Of a stretch of DNA of 8,817 bases, positions 1 to 4,224 are shown in pieces. The stretch's first letter is position 1. Each line of letters begins with the position of its first letter. A model generated the notes under the pieces. It was not told where the DNA came from, searched no databases, and saw nothing but the letters and a program-made list of their open reading frames with translations. Source of the stretch: a bacterium (GTDB lineage: Bacteria; Patescibacteriota; Patescibacteriia; Patescibacteriales; Patescibacteriaceae). Location of the stretch: NCBI GenBank assembly GCA_021818075.1, contig JAKAFD010000031.1, positions 1-8,817 of the forward strand. The letters are read 5' to 3'. The position numbers and the translations under genes were made by a program.

Positions 1-80
1 TGCACTAAAGCTTGTTTCAGCAAATCTTTTTTAGCAAAAGTGTGCTGCAATTTTTTTTCCAATTTTTTAAAGTCTTCCAT
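1..80 (-). CDS. rnc: ribonuclease III, N-terminal fragment (cut by window edge)
   Basis: Only the first 26 codons are inside the window; the gene runs off the left edge on the minus strand. The peptide starts MEDFKKLEKKLQHTFAKKDL and continues LKQALV, which matches the N-terminal helix of RNase III, where a 'lexxLgytFkxxxLLxqALtH' pattern precedes the catalytic domain. RNase III cleaves double-stranded RNA, including rRNA precursors and structured mRNAs. Its place just downstream of rpmF and nusB on the same strand fits a ribosome-biogenesis block. No Shine-Dalgarno lies before the ATG (the preceding bases are aaacctttt). A TATAAT on the minus strand at 98-103 could start a message with about 11 leader bases. 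None of the catalytic residues is visible, so the name rests on the N-terminal pattern and the context. Confidence 0.72.
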   Translation of the reverse strand, partial: MEDFKKLEKKLQHTFAKKDLLKQALV

Positions 81-90
81 AAAAGGTTTA

Positions 91-267
91 TGAGATAATT
101 ATAAAATTGTTTTGGCTGCAATTTGTTATTTTTTGCCAAGACTGCGTCAGGCTGGCGCAAAATGACTTTCATCGTGGCGACGCCACGCCTCAATCCTTTT
201 GCTGGCCTTCCTTGTCTTGACACAAAATTCCTAAATTTCGCTTCAAAACAATTTTACAATTATCTCA
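91..267. repeat. 177-bp imperfect palindrome between nusB and rnc
   Basis: The outer arms 91-113 and 245-267 are inverted copies with 22 of 23 bases matching (tgagataattRtaaaattg followed by tttt). The similarity continues inward with gaps: gccaagactg near 135 faces the complement of cttgtcttgaca near 212, and gctggcgcaaaa faces ccttttgctggcc. The centre is a perfect 7-bp dyad, cgtggcg/cgccacg, at 173-179 and 181-187. The whole nusB-rnc spacer can therefore fold into one long hairpin. It has no gene of its own. It resembles a MITE-like or decayed palindromic insertion. RNA from it would be a natural RNase III-type substrate, directly upstream of rnc, but that link is inference. Confidence 0.75.
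98..103 (-). promoter_or_regulatory. candidate -10 box for rnc
   Basis: A perfect TATAAT on the minus strand lies 17 bases before the rnc start codon and inside the left arm of the 91-267 palindrome. No convincing -35 box is found 16-18 bases further up (acaaat). If it is used, the repeat element supplies the promoter of rnc. Otherwise rnc is read through from rpmF-nusB. Confidence 0.35.
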
Positions 268-329
268 TTGGCAATCCAGCGGCCGCTAGTAATTAACGGG
301 CGCTAACTGCCAATAAACTAATTATCTGT

Positions 330-815
330 TTAATTATTTGTTTCTATCGGCGGAGTGTCAGCGGCTTGAGCGGCGGCCAAATCTTTTTTATCAATTTCTT
401 TAGCCGGCACTTCTTTGTAAATGGCGCCCAAGACGCCATTAACGAACTTACCGGAGGCATCGCCGCCGAAAGCCTTGGCAATCTCAATCGCTTCGTTGAT
501 GGCCACTTTAGCCGGAATATTGGGGTCAAAAACCAATTCGTAAACTCCGAGGCGCAGCACATTGCGGTCTACCGTGGTAATTTGTTCCAGCGGCCACTCA
601 GTGGCGTATTTGATAATGTATTTATCAATGGCCGATAAATTAGCCAAGACGCCCCGCACTAAAGAGGCGGTAAAGCCGTGATCATCAAAGCCGGGGGCGA
701 ACTGCTCAAAATTATCTTTAATCAAATTATCAATATTGGGCGAGTCGGCGGCATTAAAATCCCAGGCAAACAAGGTTTGCATGGCGATAGTGCGTGATAG
801 GTGTCGATTGGCCAT
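330..815 (-). CDS. nusB: transcription antitermination factor NusB
   Basis: A 161-aa protein with the NusB signature throughout. The N-terminal SRTIAMQTLFAWDF (7-20) is the first RNA-binding helix. WPLEQITTVDRNVLRLGVYEL (74-94) and VAINEAIEIAKAFGG (104-118) followed by GKFVNGVLGAIY (122-133) are the two best conserved blocks of the family. NusB binds boxA RNA with NusE (S10) and supports rRNA transcription antitermination and processing. The acidic/alanine tail after about 135 is extra compared with a typical length of 130-145 aa. The start lies one base after the rpmF stop (TAG at 817-819), so the two are translationally adjacent and surely cotranscribed. The purine-rich aagagtaaatag before the ATG is at best a weak ribosome-binding site. 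Confidence 0.96.
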   Translation of the reverse strand: MANRHLSRTIAMQTLFAWDFNAADSPNIDNLIKDNFEQFAPGFDDHGFTASLVRGVLANLSAIDKYIIKYATEWPLEQITTVDRNVLRLGVYELVFDPNIPAKVAINEAIEIAKAFGGDASGKFVNGVLGAIYKEVPAKEIDKKDLAAAQAADTPPIETNN

Positions 816-816
816 A

Positions 817-1011
817 CTATTTACTCTTCTTTTTGGCGGTTTTCGGTTTAGTGACCGGCGTTAAGCGATAGGTGCCGCAGAAACGACAGGCCATATGAGG
901 CTGAATCGCTTTGCCGCATTTCGGACATTTATTCAAGGTTTTAGGCTTTAAAGCGAGGTGAGACCGGCGCTTCTTCCTGGCGCTTGAAGTATGGTGTTTC
1001 ATTTGTACCAT
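817..1011 (-). CDS. rpmF: 50S ribosomal protein L32 (zinc-ribbon form)
   Basis: A 64-aa, very basic protein. The N-terminus MVQMKHHTSSARKKRRSHLAL aligns position for position with the usual L32 start (M-A-V-P-K-x-x-T-S), which favours the ATG at 1011 over the internal Met4. CPKC (29-32) and CRFC (42-45) form the four-cysteine zinc ribbon of C+ L32 proteins. A lysine-rich tail ends the chain. L32 sits near the peptidyl transferase region of the 50S subunit. Having rpmF directly before nusB is an RNA/ribosome operon arrangement. There is a good promoter upstream (1050-1079) and no Shine-Dalgarno before the ATG. Confidence 0.95.
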   Translation of the reverse strand: MVQMKHHTSSARKKRRSHLALKPKTLNKCPKCGKAIQPHMACRFCGTYRLTPVTKPKTAKKKSK

Positions 1012-1049
1012 AGGAGTTGAATTAAAGAAAAATTATTAAAGACAAACTT

Positions 1050-1079
1050 ATTATAATCATAAAGAGGAGGTTTAGTCAA
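1050..1079 (-). promoter_or_regulatory. sigma70-type promoter of rpmF-nusB
   Basis: On the minus strand TTGACT (1074-1079) is followed after 18 bases by TATAAT (1050-1055). The predicted transcription start is near 1043, giving a leader of about 32 bases before rpmF. This is one of the best promoter matches in the window. Confidence 0.75.
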
Positions 1080-1090
1080 TTTATAGGGCA

Positions 1091-1170
1091 AACAGCAAAT
1101 AACAAATAACAAACAACAAGTGGCATTTTCCGTCGCGAAGAGCTTGTTATTTGTTGTTTGTTGCTTGTTA
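1091..1170. repeat. CAA/TTG-rich inverted repeat in the divergent rpmF/wzy spacer
   Basis: The left arm 1091-1120 is built of aacaaataac/aaacaacaag units. The right arm 1143-1170 (cttgttatttgttgtttg, then ttgcttgtta) is its imperfect inverse, with only scattered A/G and C/T differences. The loop 1121-1142 contains gtcgcgaag. It lies between the rpmF promoter and the promoter of the plus-strand gene, and could act as a weak bidirectional structure or be an inserted palindromic element. Confidence 0.7.
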
Positions 1171-1186
1171 TGTGATATATGAAACT

Positions 1187-1196
1187 GTGTTATAAT
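1187..1196 (+). promoter_or_regulatory. extended -10 promoter, nearly leaderless
   Basis: TGTTATAAT (1188-1196) is a TGn-extended -10 box. No good -35 is seen (17 bases upstream is ttatgt), as is common with extended -10 promoters. The expected start at about 1203 leaves 0-3 bases before the ATG at 1206, so the message would be leaderless or nearly so. Confidence 0.6.
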
Positions 1197-1205
1197 TAAA
1201 TCACT

Positions 1206-2603
1206 ATGATATTTTGGCTAATTCTTTCGGTCGTAATTTTCGCGATTTTGGCCTGGAAGCGGCTGGATTGGGCGATAATGCTGACTATAGCTTTACTGCC
1301 TGTTTATTTGCTGCGTTTTAAAATTTTTGGTTTGCCGACCACCTGGCTGGAAATAATGATTTGGCTATGCGTCGTTGCGTGGTTGATTAAAAATTGGCGC
1401 AATCTGTCGGCGGCGCTTAAATACAACTGGCGCGCCAAGAAAATATTTTGTCCCTATCCCTGGTCATGGGAAATTACCGCTCTCTTGGCCATTACTCTGA
1501 TAGCTCTGGCCGTCAATAATTTTGCCTGGTCGGCGCTGGGCGTGTGGCGGGCTTATTTTTTGGAGCCGATTTTATTTTATTTACTAGTCGTTAATGTTGT
1601 CGGCCGCGAGAGGATGCTGGATAAAATTATCTGGCCGCTGTCTTGGTCGGCTTTGGCCGTCTCGGCCGTCGCTTGGTATCAGCAATTTGTTGATTTGAAA
1701 TTTTTAAATCCGGTTTGGTCGCTCATGGGCCGCGCCACTTCAATTTTTGAATACTCCAATGCCGTTGGCTTGTACTTAGCGCCGATTATTATATTGTTGG
1801 TCGGTTGGTTGCTGGCCACCGAGCGGCGCGCCGGCTTAAAACACAAAAATTGGCAACTGGTTTATTTGTCGTTAGTGATTATCGTGTCGCTCGGAGCTAT
1901 TGTCTTCGCTCGAAGCGACGGGGCTTTGCTTGGTTTGGCGGCAGCCTTGTTTATTTTCGGTCTCTTAGCCAATAAAAAAATTGCCGTCATTACCGCCACG
2001 CTGGCGGTTTGCGCCGGTTTAACCGTTTATTTCACGCCCGCTTTAAAATTATATGTCGGCGACCAGCTGGCTTTAAAAAATTTAAGCGGCGAAATCAGGA
2101 AATTGCAGTGGAAAGAAACTTGGAAAATGTTAAATCAGGGCGGGCGCTGGTTTTGGGGGGCCGGACTAGACGGTTATCAGGCAGCCATTAAACCATATCA
2201 TCAAGAGGGCTTGTTTTTTAACAAAGACCGCGACCCCGACTTTAAGCAAAAGACGATTGCGAGCGCCGACTATCGCGCTACGCACTGGCAGCCGGTGGAG
2301 ATTTACAAATACCCGCATAACATTTGGCTGAATTTTTGGAGCGAATTGGGTTTATTAGGTATGCTGCTTTTTGTCTGGCTGTTGCTTAAATACTTTTATT
2401 TTGGCGTAAAGAATTTTTGGCGGTTGCCAGCCAAGCAAAGCGAGCGTTATGTTGTTTTGGGAGTAACGGCGGCGATGATAACCGTTATTATTCACGGCTG
2501 GGTTGATGTGCCGTACTTCAAAAACGACTTGGCAGTGTTATTTTGGCTGTTTCTGGCTATGATGGGTTTAATAAATTTTAAAAATAAAAATTCACCCCGT
2601 TAA
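1206..2603 (+). CDS. O-antigen ligase / polymerase-like membrane protein (Wzy_C type)
   Basis: A 465-aa polytopic membrane protein with about 11-12 hydrophobic segments (for example 2-16, 22-38, 46-61, 88-103, 115-132, 145-158, 186-204, 218-236, 238-255, 258-278, 381-398, 415-430, 440-457). The large hydrophilic loop at about 285-370 starts with the RWFWGAGLDGYQ block (314-325) and ends with YPHNIWLNFWSELGLLG (369-385), the 'HNxxLnxxxexGllG' pattern of the Wzy_C/RfaL family. GRATSIFEYSNAVGLYLAP (175-193) is another block typical of these proteins. Such enzymes polymerise or transfer undecaprenyl-linked glycans at the outer face of the membrane. Ligase, polymerase and glycoprotein oligosaccharyltransferase cannot be told apart here. 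The last four codons (NSPR) and the stop come from the 59-bp repeat at 2591. No Shine-Dalgarno is present; the start is supported by the promoter position. Confidence 0.85.
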   Translation: MIFWLILSVVIFAILAWKRLDWAIMLTIALLPVYLLRFKIFGLPTTWLEIMIWLCVVAWLIKNWRNLSAALKYNWRAKKIFCPYPWSWEITALLAITLIALAVNNFAWSALGVWRAYFLEPILFYLLVVNVVGRERMLDKIIWPLSWSALAVSAVAWYQQFVDLKFLNPVWSLMGRATSIFEYSNAVGLYLAPIIILLVGWLLATERRAGLKHKNWQLVYLSLVIIVSLGAIVFARSDGALLGLAAALFIFGLLANKKIAVITATLAVCAGLTVYFTPALKLYVGDQLALKNLSGEIRKLQWKETWKMLNQGGRWFWGAGLDGYQAAIKPYHQEGLFFNKDRDPDFKQKTIASADYRATHWQPVEIYKYPHNIWLNFWSELGLLGMLLFVWLLLKYFYFGVKNFWRLPAKQSERYVVLGVTAAMITVIIHGWVDVPYFKNDLAVLFWLFLAMMGLINFKNKNSPR

Positions 2604-2649
2604 ATAGGGTTCCCGCCAGCGGGCGGGAAATTTAACTGGGTAAAAATCT
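2591..2649 (+). repeat. 59-bp palindromic repeat, copy 1, ending at a start codon
   Basis: This element is repeated at 3352-3410 with 55 of 59 bases identical and no gaps. It can fold with an outer stem (CCCGTTAAAT with ATTTAACtGGG) and an inner stem (TTCCCGCC with GGCGGGAA). It carries stop codons in all three plus-strand frames. It supplies the 3' end of the upstream gene and the whole leader of the downstream one; the ATG at 2650 follows directly. No Shine-Dalgarno lies between the hairpin and the ATG (gggtaaaaatct). Confidence 0.9.
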
Positions 2650-2958
2650 ATGAAAAGATTTTTGCAAAGCAGTTTAGCCGCGGCTTTGGGTACGGCTATT
2701 TATGTGGCCTTAGTCGCTACGGTGATGACTAACGCCGAAAAAGTTTTCGGCAATATGAAGCCATTTTTAGGTCCGGTTGCTTTTTTATTGATGTTTGTTC
2801 TGTCGGCGGCCGTGACCAGCAGTTTGGTGTTTGGCCGGCCGGTGATGCTATATCTGGACGGCAAAAAACGCGAGGCGGTTAAGCACTTCGGCTTGACTTT
2901 ACTGTGGTTGTTGGTTATTTTGGTGTTAGTTTTTGTGGGATTATTCCTAAGAAAATAG
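2650..2958 (+). CDS. small membrane protein, three predicted helices
   Basis: A 102-aa protein of unknown function. Hydrophobic helices lie at about 7-27, 40-62 and 80-100. Between the second and third is a conserved-looking basic loop, FGRPVMLYLDGKKREAVKHF (61-80). The short N-terminus MKRF and the C-terminus RK are positively charged, and the 'ATVMTNAEKVFGNM' stretch (23-36) is the only other polar part. From memory, proteins of this size and pattern occur in Patescibacteria, but no function is known to me. The leader is the 59-bp repeat. It is followed after 28 bases by tRNA-Ser and is probably cotranscribed with it. Confidence 0.8.
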   Translation: MKRFLQSSLAAALGTAIYVALVATVMTNAEKVFGNMKPFLGPVAFLLMFVLSAAVTSSLVFGRPVMLYLDGKKREAVKHFGLTLLWLLVILVLVFVGLFLRK

Positions 2959-2967
2959 CACAATATT

Positions 2968-2984
2968 AACCGGCTCGGCCGGTT
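2968..2984. other. GC-rich hairpin just before tRNA-Ser
   Basis: AACCGGC (2968-2974) and GCCGGTT (2978-2984) form a perfect 7-bp stem with a tcg loop, two bases before the mature tRNA end. There is no U-run after it, so it is a poor intrinsic terminator. It may separate the small membrane gene transcript from the tRNA or guide 5' processing. Confidence 0.45.
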
Positions 2985-2986
2985 TA

Positions 2987-3077
2987 GGTGGGGTGGCCGA
3001 GTGGTTGAAGGCACCGCTCTCGAAAAGCGGCATACCTCAAAAAGGTATCATGAGTTCGAATCTCATCCCCACCGCCA
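2987..3077 (+). tRNA. tRNA-Ser (anticodon CGA)
   Basis: A complete class II cloverleaf. The acceptor stem is GGTGGGG with CCCCACC, followed by discriminator G and an encoded CCA (3075-3077). The D-arm begins TGGCCGAGTGGTTGAAGGCA. The anticodon stem CCGCT/AGCGG encloses loop CTCGAAA, giving anticodon CGA for UCG codons. The long variable arm tacct-caaaa-aggta is typical of serine tRNA. The T-arm is ATGAG TTCGAAT CTCAT. It lies between two small membrane protein genes. Confidence 0.97.
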
Positions 3078-3109
3078 GTTTTTAAATTATTTTTATTTAA
3101 ACTAAACCT

Positions 3110-3286
3110 ATGTCCAAAGGAGCAGGGGCCGCCGGAGGCGGCGTGTACGGCTTAGCCTTTATCGGCGCCGTCGTTTATTACATTCAGCATGCCGACAGTT
3201 TCGTGGCCGGTTTGTTGGGCGTGTTGAAAGCCATTATCTGGCCGGCAATGCTGGTCTACAAGTTGTTGGAATTTTTACACATGTAA
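3110..3286 (+). CDS. 58-aa glycine-rich small membrane protein
   Basis: A short open frame starting MSKGAGAAGGGVYGLAFIGA and ending LVYKLLEFLHM. A glycine/alanine-rich N-terminus (4-11) leads into a hydrophobic helix (12-25) with VVYYIQHADSF, then a second hydrophobic helix (32-56) with KAIIWPAMLVYKLLEFL. The composition, the aromatic Y/Q/H motif and the fact that the frame fills the space between tRNA-Ser and the next element argue that it is real. I recall very similar 55-60-aa proteins in Patescibacteria and other bacteria but know no function. There is no Shine-Dalgarno (aaactaaacct before the ATG) and no obvious promoter; it may be read from the tRNA-Ser transcript. The ATG at 3110 is the only good start. 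Confidence 0.8.
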   Translation: MSKGAGAAGGGVYGLAFIGAVVYYIQHADSFVAGLLGVLKAIIWPAMLVYKLLEFLHM

Positions 3287-3301
3287 GTCAAGTTCTTTCT
3301 C

Positions 3302-3333
3302 AACAAACTAATTAAAGGTCGAAGTTTGTTTTT
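3302..3333 (+). terminator. weak AT-rich terminator-like hairpin
   Basis: AACAAACT (3302-3309) and AGTTTGTT (3323-3330) are a perfect 8-bp inverted repeat with a 13-base loop followed by more T residues. It lies just behind the 58-aa gene. The long loop and low GC make it a weak candidate. Confidence 0.4.
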
Positions 3334-3351
3334 CAAATTTTAATTAACACT

Positions 3352-3410
3352 TTCACCCCGTTAAATAGGGTTCCCACCAGCGGGCGGGAAATTTAACAGG
3401 GTAAAAACAT
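3352..3410 (+). repeat. 59-bp palindromic repeat, copy 2, ending at a start codon
   Basis: This matches 2591-2649 at 55 of 59 positions. The four differences are at element positions 25, 47, 57 and 58. It starts 59 bases before the ATG of the DUF378 gene, exactly as copy 1 does before the 102-aa gene. The inner stem is slightly weakened (TTCCCACC with GGCGGGAA), while the outer stem is improved (AACaGGG). Confidence 0.9.
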
Positions 3411-3617
3411 ATGAACAAATTAAGTGTTATTGATTGGATAGCTGTAGTGCTGCTGATTATCGGCGGCCTGAACTGGGCGCTGGTCGGCATTTTTAGTTTT
3501 GATTTGGTGGGCGCGATTTTCGGCATGATGTCGGTGCTGTCCCGCATTATTTACATCTTAGTTGGTTTATCAGCGCTGTGGCTGTTGGCGATTTGCGGCA
3601 AGCTGTGCAAAAAATAG
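3411..3617 (+). CDS. DUF378 family small membrane protein
   Basis: A 68-aa protein with two transmembrane helices (about 6-26 and 44-62). The DUF378 signature is visible: an N-terminal helix ending IIGGLNWALVGIFSFDLV (16-33), then a short turn GAIFGMMSVLSRIIYILVGL (34-53) with the conserved arginine (R45) before the second helix. A cysteine-containing basic tail, CGKLCKK, ends it. Function is unknown for the family; it is found widely in bacteria as a stand-alone membrane protein. The 59-bp repeat forms its complete leader, and a palindromic element follows immediately after its TAG stop. Confidence 0.9.
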   Translation: MNKLSVIDWIAVVLLIIGGLNWALVGIFSFDLVGAIFGMMSVLSRIIYILVGLSALWLLAICGKLCKK

Positions 3618-3720
3618 CTATCATTTGGGTAGCTAAACTAAGTTTGGCTATCCGCTCGTCAGTCTAAAATTAGTTTTAGCCTGACGGGCGGGTTGGAATG
3701 AAAATTTTAATGGTTGATAG
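3618..3720. repeat. imperfect palindrome of about 103 bp after the DUF378 gene
   Basis: The outer ends CTATCA (3618-3623) and TGATAG (3715-3720) are inverted copies. The inner arms ccgctcgtcagtctaaaa (3652-3669) and ttttagcctgacgggcgg (3674-3691) match with a few differences around a ttag centre. The outer middle part is only loosely complementary. It begins one base after the stop codon, so it probably also serves as the 3' end of that transcript. Confidence 0.65.
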
Positions 3721-3731
3721 TTATTAACATC

Positions 3732-3760
3732 TTGACAATCCGCATTTTTTGATTTATATT
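3732..3760 (+). promoter_or_regulatory. promoter of tRNA-Asp
   Basis: TTGACA (3732-3737) is separated by 17 bases from TATATT (3755-3760), a near-consensus sigma70-type promoter. The start would be near 3767, at the base of the hairpin that follows, about 53 bases before the mature tRNA. Confidence 0.75.
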
Positions 3761-3765
3761 GCTTG

Positions 3766-3796
3766 TGATAACAGAAAGCTTGTTATCATTTTTTTT
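3766..3796 (+). terminator. terminator-like hairpin in the tRNA-Asp leader
   Basis: TGATAACA (3766-3773) and TGTTATCA (3781-3788) are a perfect 8-bp inverted repeat with a 7-base loop, followed by eight T residues (3789-3796). This is the form of an intrinsic terminator. It sits between the only visible promoter and the tRNA, and overlaps the expected start. It may stop upstream read-through, act as an attenuator, or be an operator dyad at the start site. Confidence 0.6.
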
Positions 3797-3819
3797 CTCA
3801 AACAAAGTCAGTGCGATTT

Positions 3820-3893
3820 GGAGCGGTAGTTCAGCTGGTTAGAACGCTGCCCTGTCACGGCAGAGGTCGCGGGTTCGAGCCCCGTCCGCTCCG
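3820..3893 (+). tRNA. tRNA-Asp (anticodon GTC)
   Basis: A complete cloverleaf. The acceptor stem is GGAGCGG with CCGCTCC and discriminator G (3893). The D-arm is TAGTTCAGCTGGTTAGAACG, and anticodon stem CTGCC/GGCAG encloses loop CTGTCAC (anticodon GTC). The T-arm is GCGGG TTCGAGC CCCGT. CCA is not encoded (the next bases are caa), unlike the tRNA-Ser in this window. The last 18 bases of the tRNA plus two flanking bases occur again at 4095-4114. Confidence 0.97.
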
Positions 3894-4114
3894 CAAAAAA
3901 AGATAGCCCAAAAATTTGGGCTATCTTTTTTTGTCGGAAGCGAAAGCGAGCCAACTGCTTGGCTCGCGTCGGGGCGAGAAAGCCGGAGGCGATGTGCGAG
4001 CAAAACGAGCACCGCCGAGGCCGGGCTGGCGCGCTTAGTGAGCAAGGACTCCGAGCTTGTCGAGGAGGACGAAGCGAGACTTAGCGACGGGAGCCGAGCC
4101 CCGTCCGCTCCGCA
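3876..4114 (+). mobile_element. att-like direct repeat of the tRNA-Asp 3' end enclosing a GC-rich insert
   Basis: A 20-bp perfect direct repeat, 3876-3895 and 4095-4114, with copies 219 bp apart. The first copy is the 3' part of the T-arm and acceptor stem of tRNA-Asp; the second is isolated. This is the usual mark of site-specific integration into a tRNA 3' end (intact gene restored on one side, fragment left on the other). The insert holds the terminator and then a visibly GC-rich segment (about 3934-4094) with no credible gene and no integrase. It contains a perfect hairpin GCGAGCCA/TGGCTCGC at 3946-3953/3960-3967. The second copy extends into a perfect 6-bp stem (4086-4091 with 4100-4105) around an 8-base loop, resembling a T-arm. 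It could be a minimal non-autonomous element or an eroded island. Confidence 0.6.
3895..3932. terminator. strong intrinsic terminator after tRNA-Asp
   Basis: The stem GATAGCCCAAA (3902-3912) with TTTGGGCTATC (3915-3925) is perfect, with a 2-base nominal loop. It is flanked by seven A (3895-3901) and seven T (3926-3932), so it can act in both directions. Confidence 0.92.
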
Positions 4115-4126
4115 CAAACAAAACAA

Positions 4127-4142
4127 CCTCACCTGCGTGAGG
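4127..4142 (+). other. short perfect hairpin downstream of the tRNA-Asp element
   Basis: CCTCAC (4127-4132) and GTGAGG (4137-4142) enclose a ctgc loop. A T-rich but interrupted stretch (gtttctttgtt) follows from about 4151. It may be a weak terminator; otherwise the stretch 4115-4190 shows nothing recognisable. Confidence 0.4.
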
Positions 4143-4189
4143 CCGTTCTGGTTTCTTTGTTAATGTGGTTTTTTTATTTTTTTTAATGA

Positions 4190-4198
4190 TGCTATAAT
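4190..4198 (+). promoter_or_regulatory. extended -10 promoter of the surface protein gene
   Basis: TGCTATAAT (4190-4198) is a TGn-extended consensus -10 box preceded by a T-rich tract. The predicted start near 4205 gives a leader of about 20 bases before the ATG at 4225. No good -35 box is present. Confidence 0.65.
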
Positions 4199-4224
4199 GA
4201 TTTTAGCTTAACATATTTACAGGT

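Noticed and set aside
17..223. A 68-aa minus-strand frame at the left edge
   Set aside because: It overlaps rnc in another frame and the palindrome; no family pattern.
2591..3410. CRISPR array
   Set aside because: Only two copies about 760 bp apart, with genes and a tRNA between them; no regular spacing.
3935..4084. Plus-strand frame through the GC-rich insert (RKRKRANCLARVGARK and onward)
   Set aside because: No proper start or ribosome-binding signal, arginine-rich composition from GC-rich DNA, and it runs between a terminator and a tRNA fragment.
3934..4114. A known structured RNA such as RNase P RNA or tmRNA in the GC-rich insert
   Set aside because: None of the conserved core motifs is visible, and the segment is bounded by a terminator and a tRNA fragment.
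3839..4132. A 97-aa minus-strand reading frame ending in CGADGARTRDLCRDRAAF
   Set aside because: It is the antisense of tRNA-Asp, its terminator and the GC-rich insert; this peptide is a well-known spurious translation of a tRNA-Asp gene.
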